From contig NZ_CP139348.1 of assembly GCF_038561965.1 (NCBI RefSeq), forward strand, positions 1,984,001 to 2,048,000: 64,000 nucleotides of DNA. The letters are read 5' to 3'. The notes below the pieces were generated by a model, which saw only the letters and a program-made list of their open reading frames with translations, had not been told where the DNA came from and did not search any database. Positions within the stretch are counted from its first letter, which is position 1, and every line of letters begins with the position of its first letter. Of this stretch, positions 25,353-33,477 are shown piece by piece. This stretch comes from Stutzerimonas stutzeri. Lineage in GTDB: Bacteria; Pseudomonadota; Gammaproteobacteria; Pseudomonadales; Pseudomonadaceae. The position numbers were made by a program, and so were the translations under genes.

Positions 25353-27731
25353 ATGAAATTCAGTGAACAATGGCTGCGGAGCTGGGTAAATCCGCAGGTT
25401 TCCCGCGAAGAGCTGGTTGCTCGTCTGTCCATGGTCGGGCTTGAGGTTGATGCTGTAACGCCCGTTGCGGGCAGTTTCAGCGGCGTGGTCGTCGGTGAGG
25501 TGCTCGAAACCGTGCAGCATCCCGATGCGGACAAGCTGCGGGTGTGTCAGGTCAGCAATGGTAGCGAAACCTTTCAGGTGGTATGCGGTGCGCCAAACGT
25601 GCGGCCAGGCCTGAAAATTCCCTTTGCCATGATTGGCGCCCAGTTGCCAGGTGACTTCAAGATCAAGAAAGCCAAGCTGCGCGGTGTCGAGTCCAGTGGC
25701 ATGCTGTGCTCGGAAACCGAGCTGCAGGTCGGCACTGACGATAGCGGTCTGATGGAACTGGCCAGCGACGCACCGGTTGGTACTGATTTTCGTGAGTTTC
25801 TCGGGCTCGATGACGTAAGTATCGAGATCGGCCTGACCCCCAATCGCGGGGATTGCCTTTCCATTGCTGGCTTGGCGCGTGAGGTCGGCGCGATCTATGG
25901 TGCTGCGGTCAGTTCGGTGGAAATCGCCGCGGCGCCAGTTGGCCATGACGAGTCGCGTCCCGTAGAGGTTTTTGCACCGGCTGCGTGCCCGCGTTACCTC
26001 GGGCGTGTCATTCGAAACGTTGACCTCTCCAGGCCAACGCCGCAGTGGATGGTTGAGCGTCTGCGTCGTTCCGATATCCGTAGCATTGACGCAGTTGTCG
26101 ATGTGACGAACTACGTGATGCTTGAACTAGGTCAGCCTTTGCATGCTTTTGACCTTGCCGAGATCAAAGGTGGCATTCGGGTTCGAATGGCTGAAGAGGG
26201 TGAAAAGCTGGTCCTGCTGGATGGTCAGGAGATTGCTCTACGTGCGGATACTCTGGTTATCGCGGACCATCAGCGTGCGCTCGCCATCGCTGGTGTAATG
26301 GGGGGAGAGCATAGTGGTGTCAATGCTGCTACGCAGAGTATCTTCTTGGAGAGCGCGTTTTTCGACACCATCGCTCTGGCTGGAAAAGCGCGTTCCTATG
26401 GGTTGCATACGGATGCATCGCATCGTTACGAGCGAGGCGTGGACTCGCAGCTCGCTCGTGGGGCTATGGAGCGCGCGACGGGTTTGCTGCTGGAAATCGT
26501 TGGTGGAGAAGCAGGGCCAATCGTCGAGACCGTCAGTGAAAGTGACCTGCCCAAGATTGCACCAGTAACGCTTCGGGCTGAGCGTGCCACCCAGATGTTG
26601 GGTCTGGAAATGGACGGTTCCGAGGTGGTTCGCTTGCTGACCTCGCTGGGCCTAGCGGTAGCTGAAGACGCTGAAGGGCATTGGCAGGTTAGTGTTCCGA
26701 GTCATCGTTTCGATATCAGTCTTGAAGTCGATCTGATCGAAGAGTTGGGTAGGCTGTATGGCTATGATCGTCTGCCGGTGCGTTATCCGCAGGCTCGGCT
26801 TGCCCCTGAAGCAAAGCCGGAAGCGCGTGCCGAATTGCCATTGCTGCGACGCTTGCTGGTTGCTCGCGGTTATCAGGAGGCAATCACCTACAGCTTCATC
26901 GATCCTAAGCTGTTCGAACTGTTCAGTCCTGGCGTAAAACCTTTACAGCTAGCCAATCCTATCTCTGCCGATATGGCGGCCATGCGTGCATCACTCTGGC
27001 CGGGGTTGATCAAAGCCCTGCAATACAACCTCAATCGGCAACAGTCACGTGTTCGCTTGTTCGAGGCGGGTCTGCGCTTCGTTGGCCAGTTGCAAGAGCT
27101 TGAGCAAGAAAGCATGTTGGCCGGCGTGCTCACCGGAAGCCGTCAGCCCGAAGGCTGGACGAATTCCCGTGAGGCGGTGGATTTTTACGATATCAAGGCA
27201 GACGTCGAAGCGCTGTTAGCGTTCGCCGGTAATGCCGGCGCCTATCGTTTCGTTGCGGGGGAGCATCCGGCGCTACACCCGGGACAGACCGCACGTATCG
27301 AGCGCGACGGAAGATTGGTTGGATTCGTGGGAAGCCTCCATCCTGAGTTGGCAAGCACCTTGGGTATTGATCAGCCGGTTTACATGTTTGAGCTGAAGAT
27401 CAGCGAGATCGCCGAGGGGCGAATGCCTTCCTTTAATGAGCTGTCGCGGTTTCCCGAAGTTCGGCGCGATATTGCTGTGCTAGTCGGTTGCGCGGCGGCA
27501 GCTCAGGATATTCTCAGCTGCATTCGTGACGTTGCGGGTGAGAATCTGACAGACCTCAAGCTATTTGATGTCTATCAGGGGAAAGGTATTGATCCTCTTA
27601 GCAAAAGTATGGCAGTCGGCTTGACCTGGCAGCACCCATCGCGCACTCTAAACGACGATGAGGTGAACGGTACGATGCAGAAAATCCTCGCCTCCCTGGA
27701 AGAAAGGTTCAATGCCACGTTAAGGAAATAG
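25353..27731 (+). CDS. pheT: Phenylalanyl-tRNA synthetase beta subunit
   Basis: 792 residues, MKFSEQWLRSWVNPQ..., full length. Domains in order: tRNA-binding OB-like domain (residues about 40-150), B3/B4 editing domain, B5 DNA-binding-like domain, the degenerate class II core, and the C-terminal ferredoxin-like anticodon-binding domain (SRFPEVRRDIAVLV). Lies 35 bp after pheS and 3 bp before ihfA. Confidence 0.97.
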   Translation: MKFSEQWLRSWVNPQVSREELVARLSMVGLEVDAVTPVAGSFSGVVVGEVLETVQHPDADKLRVCQVSNGSETFQVVCGAPNVRPGLKIPFAMIGAQLPGDFKIKKAKLRGVESSGMLCSETELQVGTDDSGLMELASDAPVGTDFREFLGLDDVSIEIGLTPNRGDCLSIAGLAREVGAIYGAAVSSVEIAAAPVGHDESRPVEVFAPAACPRYLGRVIRNVDLSRPTPQWMVERLRRSDIRSIDAVVDVTNYVMLELGQPLHAFDLAEIKGGIRVRMAEEGEKLVLLDGQEIALRADTLVIADHQRALAIAGVMGGEHSGVNAATQSIFLESAFFDTIALAGKARSYGLHTDASHRYERGVDSQLARGAMERATGLLLEIVGGEAGPIVETVSESDLPKIAPVTLRAERATQMLGLEMDGSEVVRLLTSLGLAVAEDAEGHWQVSVPSHRFDISLEVDLIEELGRLYGYDRLPVRYPQARLAPEAKPEARAELPLLRRLLVARGYQEAITYSFIDPKLFELFSPGVKPLQLANPISADMAAMRASLWPGLIKALQYNLNRQQSRVRLFEAGLRFVGQLQELEQESMLAGVLTGSRQPEGWTNSREAVDFYDIKADVEALLAFAGNAGAYRFVAGEHPALHPGQTARIERDGRLVGFVGSLHPELASTLGIDQPVYMFELKISEIAEGRMPSFNELSRFPEVRRDIAVLVGCAAAAQDILSCIRDVAGENLTDLKLFDVYQGKGIDPLSKSMAVGLTWQHPSRTLNDDEVNGTMQKILASLEERFNATLRK

Positions 27732-27734
27732 CGT

Positions 27735-28037
27735 ATGGGGGCTCTGACGAAAGCTGAAATGGCGGAACGTCTGTATGAAGAGCTGGGCTTGAATAAGCGC
27801 GAGGCCAAGGAGTTGGTGGAGCTGTTTTTCGAGGAGATCCGCCAGGCGCTCGAGCATAACGAGCAGGTCAAGTTGTCCGGGTTCGGCAACTTCGATCTGC
27901 GCGACAAGCGCCAGCGGCCGGGTCGTAATCCGAAAACAGGTGAGGAGATTCCTATCACGGCGCGTCGTGTGGTCACGTTCCGCCCAGGGCAGAAACTCAA
28001 AGCGAGAGTCGAGGCCTATGCTGGAACCAAGTCATAA
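27735..28037 (+). CDS. ihfA: Integration host factor alpha subunit
   Basis: 100 residues, MGALTKAEMAERLYEELGLN..., with the HU/IHF arm sequence RPGRNPKTGEEIPITARRVV. Bends DNA as a heterodimer with IhfB; relevant here because tyrosine integrases of the adjacent element class commonly need it. Its 3' end overlaps the start of the MerR gene by 20 bp. Confidence 0.97.
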   Translation: MGALTKAEMAERLYEELGLNKREAKELVELFFEEIRQALEHNEQVKLSGFGNFDLRDKRQRPGRNPKTGEEIPITARRVVTFRPGQKLKARVEAYAGTKS

Positions 28038-28374
28038 CGACGAGCTTCCGTCGATCCCAGGCAAGCGCTATTTCACTATCGGTGAGGTAAGCGAGCTTTG
28101 CGCCGTCAAGCCGCATGTGCTGCGCTATTGGGAGCAGGAGTTTCCTCAGCTCAATCCGGTTAAGCGTCGTGGCAATAGGCGCTACTACCAGCGTCAGGAC
28201 GTTCTGATGATTCGTCAGATCAGGGCGCTGCTTTACGACCAGGGCTTCACCATCGGGGGCGCTAGGCAGCGTATGTCTGGCGAAGAAGCGCGCGACGACA
28301 CGACTCAGTACAAGCAGCTCATTCGACAGATGATCTCTGAGCTGGAAGAGGTCCTTCAGGTGCTGAGAAAATAG
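28018..28374 (+). CDS. MerR family transcriptional regulator
   Basis: 118 residues from MLEPSHNDELPSIPGKRYFT. A winged helix-turn-helix of the MerR type (YFTIGEVSELCAVKPHVLRY and RRYYQRQDVLMIRQIRALLY) followed by a short C-terminal helix (LIRQMISELEEVLQVLRK) without metal- or drug-binding cysteines. This gene regularly follows ihfA in gammaproteobacteria. Targets unknown. The open frame from 27940 is only the ihfA coding region. Confidence 0.9.
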   Translation: MLEPSHNDELPSIPGKRYFTIGEVSELCAVKPHVLRYWEQEFPQLNPVKRRGNRRYYQRQDVLMIRQIRALLYDQGFTIGGARQRMSGEEARDDTTQYKQLIRQMISELEEVLQVLRK

Positions 28375-28395
28375 GCCGCTTAGGCCTAAAAAACT

Positions 28396-28424
28396 TTCAC
28401 ATTTTCATATGCTTAATGTATAGT
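28396..28424 (+). promoter_or_regulatory. Promoter of tRNA-Pro(GGG)
   Basis: TTCACA and TATAGT separated by 17 bp, about 35 bp upstream of the mature tRNA. Confidence 0.65.
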
Positions 28425-28457
28425 TCGATCCGCTTTCAGCAGTGTTGAAAGTACTAG

Positions 28458-28535
<78 letters not shown>

Positions 28536-28546
28536 AAATTCCCTAG

Positions 28547-28582
28547 AAAATCCAGTTACTTAGCGGTGACTGGATTTTTTTT
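28547..28582 (+). terminator. Terminator downstream of tRNA-Pro(GGG)
   Basis: AAAATCCAGT pairs with ACTGGATTTT (loop 12 nt) and a run of eight T residues follows. It lies in element DNA or at the junction. Confidence 0.85.
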
Positions 28583-28603
28583 GCCCGGTTCACGCTCATC
28601 GAT

Positions 28604-28626
28604 GGGGGACTTTTGGGGGGACTTTT
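28604..28626. repeat. Tandem direct repeat GGGGGACTTTT next to the integrase stop
   Basis: Two copies of GGGGGACTTTT at 28604-28614 and 28616-28626, spaced by one G. They sit between the tRNA and the integrase stop codon (the second copy touches the stop region) and could be arm-type integrase binding sites. Confidence 0.6.
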
Positions 28627-28627
28627 T

Positions 28628-29827
28628 TCATCCTGCCTTCCTCCTCAATATCGTCAGCGCCGGTCCCCTCGAATCCGTCGCCGAAATCTTGTTGGCCTCA
28701 TCGATCAGCTTGCCCAGTTCGGCCGCCGAGTAGTGGCTGGTGATGCTGCCGTTCTTGTGGCCCAACAGGACCTTCCTGTCTTCCTCGGTAACGCCTGCGG
28801 CGCGAAGCCTGCGACCGAACGTGTGCTTCAGGTCATGCACGCGGATCGACGCAAACCCCGCCGGTGCCGTTCGCTTGAAGCGCTGCTCGTACATCGCGGC
28901 CGCACGTTTCCTTGCCTTGCGCCACGCCGAGTCGTTCATGCGGTGCATCGGAGTGGCGTTGCCATCCTTGTCGGGCTGACCGTAGGGAAACACCCATATC
29001 GTATCCAGTCCCCGTTGCCCCTCGATGACCGATTTGGCGACCCTATTCAGCACGATCAGGCGCTCGTCGCCGTTCTTCACGCCCGCATTTTCGTGTCGCC
29101 CGCCAAAATCGGCCGGGATGAGGAAAACGCTGGTGCCGAGCTCCGGTACAGGGATCTCCCAATCCCAGCGTAGCTTGACCACTTCCTGCTCCCTGGAGCC
29201 GCTGTTGACCTTGTAAAGCGCCATCCTTTTCAGGTGATCCGGCAGCTCTGCGAACAGCAGGCTCTGCTCCTCCCATGACAGCGGATGGGGCTGACGCGTC
29301 GAGCGCCTGAGGTCCAGCCGCGTGATCATCGGGACGGTATCAAGCCAGGGACGTCGCGCTTCATCACGCCACTTACGGGCGCAGAGATTCAGGATCCGTA
29401 TGACTCGCTCCAACGCGATGTTTATGGTTCGCGGCGCCACGCTTCTGCCTTTTCCGGCGGATCCGCGCAGGCGACCGGCGAGCCTGTCCTTCACATAGGG
29501 TGCGAGTGCCTCGTCGTCGATGTGGTCGACCGGTCGATCACCAATGTACGGATCGAGCTGCTCGAGATACAACGCCGTCAGTCCAATGGATGGCTGGTCC
29601 TTGTATTCCACCAGATAGCGCGTAGCCGCCTCGCGCCATGTTCTTACCCTTCTAACGCCATAGATGTGCTGTTGCCTCAGCTGCTCCAGGCGATGTATCA
29701 GGTATTGCTCCGCCTCCTTCCGGTCACCTGAGCCAGTGCTTTCCCGAATGCGCTGACCTCGGTAGATCTTGTCGATGTACCAGACGCTGTTGCGTTGGTA
29801 GAGACCGCTGATTGTTCTTTTCGCCAT
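28628..29827 (-). CDS. int: ICE tyrosine-type site-specific integrase
   Basis: 399 residues that catalyse excision and integration of the element at tRNA-Pro. N-terminal part MAKRTISGLYQRNSVWYIDK is the strand-rich arm-binding domain; the SAM-like core-binding domain follows; the catalytic domain carries the first arginine in KVNSGSREQEVVKLRW, the box HDLKHTFGRR and the nucleophile tyrosine in GHKNGSITSHYS. The second box reads HxLK-H-x3-R rather than the common HxLR spacing, but the later arginine pair can supply the residue. Ends 93 bp from the tRNA, facing it. Confidence 0.93.
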   Translation of the reverse strand: MAKRTISGLYQRNSVWYIDKIYRGQRIRESTGSGDRKEAEQYLIHRLEQLRQQHIYGVRRVRTWREAATRYLVEYKDQPSIGLTALYLEQLDPYIGDRPVDHIDDEALAPYVKDRLAGRLRGSAGKGRSVAPRTINIALERVIRILNLCARKWRDEARRPWLDTVPMITRLDLRRSTRQPHPLSWEEQSLLFAELPDHLKRMALYKVNSGSREQEVVKLRWDWEIPVPELGTSVFLIPADFGGRHENAGVKNGDERLIVLNRVAKSVIEGQRGLDTIWVFPYGQPDKDGNATPMHRMNDSAWRKARKRAAAMYEQRFKRTAPAGFASIRVHDLKHTFGRRLRAAGVTEEDRKVLLGHKNGSITSHYSAAELGKLIDEANKISATDSRGPALTILRRKAG

Positions 29828-30099
29828 GGTTGTCCTCCACGGCGCCTACTGCAGGGCAAATCTTCCCCCTGCGCACCGTTCTTTTCAATACTGGCTCTGG
29901 CGATATAGGCATCTGCCCAGGCGTCGAGCTCCAGTCGATCGAAGCCAACGCCCTGGACCCCAATGGGAAATTCGCGAATGAAGGGACGTACGGTCCTGTT
30001 GAACTCGCTGCGACACATGCCCAGGTACCCCGGAGCTGAATTGGCTCGCAGAATGCGCGGGGGAAGGGGCGCTAGGGTGGGGCTGCTGGGGTTTGCCAT
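29698..30099 (-). CDS. AlpA-like DNA-binding protein (putative excision factor) overlapping int
   Basis: 133 residues from MANPSSPTLAPLPPRILRAN. The first half has the small winged-HTH-like pattern RANSAPGYLGMCRSEFNR followed by GVQGVGFDRLELDAWADAY, seen in AlpA/excisionase-like proteins encoded beside integrases. Its 3' part overlaps the 5' end of int by 130 bp in another frame, so the real C-terminus or coupling is uncertain. It is probably the recombination directionality factor or an int regulator. Confidence 0.65.
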   Translation of the reverse strand: MANPSSPTLAPLPPRILRANSAPGYLGMCRSEFNRTVRPFIREFPIGVQGVGFDRLELDAWADAYIARASIEKNGAQGEDLPCSRRRGGQPWRKEQSAVSTNATASGTSTRSTEVSAFGKALAQVTGRRRSNT

Positions 30100-30245
30100 G
30101 GCCTTGGGCACCGGTTGCTTGAAACGACAGGGTGCCGTTGGCACCATCGGCTAGATGCTGGGCGTTACGCTGCAGGTGCTCAACCGGCTCGGGCATATTG
30201 GAGCGGGCGTGGTAGGGGGGTGGGGCTGATTGGCTGGAGGTAGAG

Positions 30246-31511
30246 GTGAGCAACGACGAGCGGATTACTAGAGAGACGCTGTACGAACTGGTCTGGAGCG
30301 AACCCATGCTCAGGGTCGCTGAGCGCTACAGGGTATCGTCCAGCTTCATGGCTCGGGTTTGCCAATGCATGGGAGTGCCGCGACCGCCGCGCGGTCACTG
30401 GGCGAAGCTTAGTCACGGCAAACCCAGTCCGCAGCCGCCGTTGCCTGCGCTGGGGCCTGGAATGCGCGAGTCGTGGCGCCGTGGCGAGCGGGTCGATATG
30501 AGCGGTCCTCGTTCACTGCCAAAGCCGCCCGCACGATCGCGTTGGCTCAAGGCCGTGGTTCGCGATAGCGCTAGACCCCATCCGGTGCTCGCCGGTGCGA
30601 AGGAGGTGTTCGCGCAAGGGCAAGAGATCGACCAGGGTTTTCTCAAGCCCTCCAAGCGCCGTCTCGCCGATCTCGTGGTGACCCGTCCGATGCTCGACGA
30701 GGGATTTGCGCTGCTTGATGAACTGTTTCGACGGTTCGAGCAAAAAGGACACCCGGTCAGCTTGTCACCCGGAGATCGGATCTATCGTCGGGTCGGGGTG
30801 GATGTGCGCGAGAACCCAGGCAAGACCGCCGAGCGCCGCTATCCCTCGCTCTGGGCTCCGTCGAAGCCAACCGTCGTTTTCATTGGGACCGTTGCCATTG
30901 GGCTGACGTTGTTCGAGCTGACGGAAACGAAGGAGGCGCGTTACATCGACGGCGAGTACGTGCCGCTTGAGCAGGCCGAGCAACATCGGCCCCGGCACGG
31001 ATGGCCGCACTGGTCCTGGACGACCCAGCATGCCTTCGCGACGGGGCGGTTCTGTCTGCAGGCCTATTCTCCCTATCCGCTGGCCGACTGGTCCGAAACC
31101 TGGCGCGAGCGCAAGCCCGGCGACCTGCGAAAACGCCTCGACGCCATCGTTCGTGCGGTGCGTGCAGCTGCGCCCCTCGTGGCGCAGCTTGTGGAGAAGG
31201 GAGAGCTCACCGAGCAAGTTCGACGCCGGGAACAAGAGGCGCAATGGCAGCGCCATTTGGAGGAGCGGGAGCGGCAACGGTGCGAGAAGGCCAGGCAGGA
31301 CGCACGGAATGAGCTTTTGCAGATCATTGCCAGCTGGGACGAAGCGCAGCGTATCGACTCGTTCTTTGCAGCGGCAAGAGCGCAAGTTCGACAGCGAAAC
31401 GATGACGCGCATGATGTGCTTCTCGAGCGGCTGGATAGCGCTCGCTCATTGATGGGCGAGCCGGATCCCCTGGCAGCGCTGCTTAGCTGGAAAACGCCTG
31501 AAGAGCGTTAG
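30246..31511 (+). CDS. ICE accessory protein with N-terminal HTH, function unknown
   Basis: 421 residues with a GTG start five bases after GGAGG. Residues about 7-52 (ITRETLYELVWSEPMLRVAE, then RPPRGHWAK) form a helix-turn-helix-like unit seen in a family of uncharacterised proteins carried on islands. The C-terminal third is a long charged coiled coil (about residues 310-380) rich in Arg, Glu and Gln. No enzymatic motif, signal or membrane segment. The gene is divergent from the integrase module. I do not recognise a function; defence or regulation are guesses. Confidence 0.7.
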   Translation: MSNDERITRETLYELVWSEPMLRVAERYRVSSSFMARVCQCMGVPRPPRGHWAKLSHGKPSPQPPLPALGPGMRESWRRGERVDMSGPRSLPKPPARSRWLKAVVRDSARPHPVLAGAKEVFAQGQEIDQGFLKPSKRRLADLVVTRPMLDEGFALLDELFRRFEQKGHPVSLSPGDRIYRRVGVDVRENPGKTAERRYPSLWAPSKPTVVFIGTVAIGLTLFELTETKEARYIDGEYVPLEQAEQHRPRHGWPHWSWTTQHAFATGRFCLQAYSPYPLADWSETWRERKPGDLRKRLDAIVRAVRAAAPLVAQLVEKGELTEQVRRREQEAQWQRHLEERERQRCEKARQDARNELLQIIASWDEAQRIDSFFAAARAQVRQRNDDAHDVLLERLDSARSLMGEPDPLAALLSWKTPEER

Positions 31512-31591
31512 GGCTCCCACCCATCGTCCCGCGCGATCATTTCGCGACTCGCATCGACTGCTTAGTTGGGGCTTCAATCAGTACTATAAAA

Positions 31592-31664
31592 CCGAATATT
31601 ATTTATTTTTCCCTTTTGTAGGTATTTTAATGCTGACTAGTCAGGCCCTCTGCGATATATTCGG
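31592..31664. promoter_or_regulatory. AT-rich promoter/operator region of hipA-hipB
   Basis: Contains a perfect 12-bp palindrome CTGACTAGTCAG (31633-31644) lying between the arms of a second inverted repeat, CCGAATAT (31592-31599) and ATATTCGG (31657-31664). The region is much richer in A/T than its surroundings. HipB proteins autorepress through palindromes, so these are the operator candidates. Confidence 0.6.
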
Positions 31665-31697
31665 AACTAAAGTGCCGGTTATATATTGGGCAGGCTT

Positions 31698-33014
31698 ATG
31701 ATTGGAGAACTCACGATCCAGACCCACATCGAGGGCCGCTGGCGAGATGCGCTGGTGCTCTCGATCACGGACATTCGTCATGTGGGGGAAGCGAGATGCA
31801 CGACCGCCTACCTGCAGCCGTACCTGGTCGACTTCATTGGTGACCTGGACTCGCTTCTCGAGCCCGCCATTAGCGTAAACCTGCCGGTGAATTGGAATCT
31901 GGCCGAGACCAGGGGCTATCCGGCTTTCGTTTATGACCTAATGCCAGCCGGTGCCGCTCGCAGATCGCTGGAGAAGCGCTTCGGCGGTGAGAAGCCCGAC
32001 GGAGTCGATCTCAATTTTTTTCTGCTAAGCCGCTGTACCCCGTCGTCGATCGGCCATCTGCGCGTGAAGGAGTCTTTCGAGCATGTGGACCAGGCGCGCC
32101 GGGAAGCTTTTCCTCGCCGCGAAGTCGTGGACAGGACCAACGATTTTCTTGAGTACGCCTACGAATCGGGAGCTGCGCTAGGCGGCGCCACCGGTGCACA
32201 GGGCGAGGCGCCAAAGCTGCTGATGGTTGAAGGCGTAGATGGGGCGCTGTATGCAGACGCGATGCTGTCCGATGACCTGGCCAGGCGTCATTGGCTGGTC
32301 AAGTTCGCGCGCAACCAGGTGACCGAGCGGGACAAGAACATCCTCCGCTCTGAATTTCACTACTACCGGGCGGTCTCGGCGCTCGGCTTGAACACGGTCT
32401 CGACCGACGGCCTCGTGCTTGAGGAAGCCGAGAAGCCAAGCCTGTGGATGCCACGCTTCGATCGTCGAACCAATCAAGGTGGGGTCGAAAGGATCCCGGT
32501 CGAGTCGATCTATTCGGTCTGCGCAAATACCGTTCCGGGGTCAAGGATGAACCATGAGGACGTGCTGGGGCGGTTGATCGGGCTGTGGGCCTCCAACAAC
32601 CAAGTCGGCGAGCTCGAGGAGCTTGTCTTCGAGTACCTGCAGCGCGATCTGTTGAATCGGATCCTCGGCAACTCCGACAACCACGGCCGCAATATGGCGA
32701 TTTTTCGATATCGCGGCAGATTCGAGCTGGCGCCCATCTATGACCTCGCGCCGATGGTGCTGGACCCCGAGGGCGTCACGCGGGTGACCAAGTGGAGGCC
32801 TGAACACATGGGGAGCCCGGACTGGCGAGCGGTCTGCGACTATTTCCACGCCATTACCGATCCGGCTGCGCTGTTCGAGCGCCTCCGCGGGGCTGCGCAG
32901 AGATTCAGAGCGTTGCCCGATCTGTTGGTCGATTTGCCCGCAGAGGTGCGCCAGGCCCGGACCATCCCCCTGAACAACCTGGACGCGCGCCTGGCGGAAT
33001 GGGGGTTGAGATGA
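31698..33014 (+). CDS. hipA: HipA-like serine/threonine kinase toxin
   Basis: 438 residues from MIGELTIQTHIEGRW; a TTG start 12 bp upstream is possible. HipA kinases phosphorylate a translation target (GltX in E. coli) and induce dormancy. Visible landmarks: the N-terminal HipA domain, the nucleotide-binding region WLVKFARNQ, the catalytic loop RILGNSDNHGRNMAIF (D and N of the kinase) and the DFG-equivalent ELAPIYDLAPM. Overlaps the HipB-like gene by ATGA. The order hipA-hipB is the reverse of E. coli hipBA. Confidence 0.85.
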   Translation: MIGELTIQTHIEGRWRDALVLSITDIRHVGEARCTTAYLQPYLVDFIGDLDSLLEPAISVNLPVNWNLAETRGYPAFVYDLMPAGAARRSLEKRFGGEKPDGVDLNFFLLSRCTPSSIGHLRVKESFEHVDQARREAFPRREVVDRTNDFLEYAYESGAALGGATGAQGEAPKLLMVEGVDGALYADAMLSDDLARRHWLVKFARNQVTERDKNILRSEFHYYRAVSALGLNTVSTDGLVLEEAEKPSLWMPRFDRRTNQGGVERIPVESIYSVCANTVPGSRMNHEDVLGRLIGLWASNNQVGELEELVFEYLQRDLLNRILGNSDNHGRNMAIFRYRGRFELAPIYDLAPMVLDPEGVTRVTKWRPEHMGSPDWRAVCDYFHAITDPAALFERLRGAAQRFRALPDLLVDLPAEVRQARTIPLNNLDARLAEWGLR

Positions 33015-33418
33015 GTACGCCCAATAGCGAGCAACGAAAGCAGATCATCGACGACATCATGCAGGGCCATGCGTCGGGAAGGGAAACGCTGGGGACTTCG
33101 ATACGCCGGCTGCGCCTCGAGGTGACCGGTTTCGACCAGGCGACCTTCGCCGCGATGTGCAACCTGTCCACCAAAGCCCTGTACCAGCTTGAGACCGATA
33201 AAGGTAATCCAACCCTCGGCACCATCGAGGCGATCCTGAGGAAATTCGGGCTTCGCCTTGGGCTCGTTGCCGGCATACCCGCCTCGTCCGTTTCTCTGCG
33301 CGAGCCGCCGTCCGATGTGGCCCGCCCGGTCCGCGGAGCCAACCCGCGCCGCAAACACGTCGAACGGCGAGAAGGGAGGACGGCCGCTCCGCCCGATAAG
33401 GGTGGCGAGCGAAGATAG
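33011..33418 (+). CDS. hipB: HipB-like XRE antitoxin
   Basis: 135 residues from MSTPNSEQRKQIIDD. An XRE helix-turn-helix of the HipB type is visible (LGTSIRRLRLEVTGFDQ, then NLSTKALYQLETDKGNPTLG). The C-terminal 45 residues are basic and disordered-looking (ANPRRKHVERREGR). It starts inside the hipA stop codon, so the two are translated together. Expected to neutralise HipA and repress the operon. Confidence 0.85.
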   Translation: MSTPNSEQRKQIIDDIMQGHASGRETLGTSIRRLRLEVTGFDQATFAAMCNLSTKALYQLETDKGNPTLGTIEAILRKFGLRLGLVAGIPASSVSLREPPSDVARPVRGANPRRKHVERREGRTAAPPDKGGERR

Positions 33419-33477
33419 GCTGGCTAGCGCCGGGCACGTCTGTGGGAGGATTGAGTCTTCGTCGTCTCGCTCGATTC

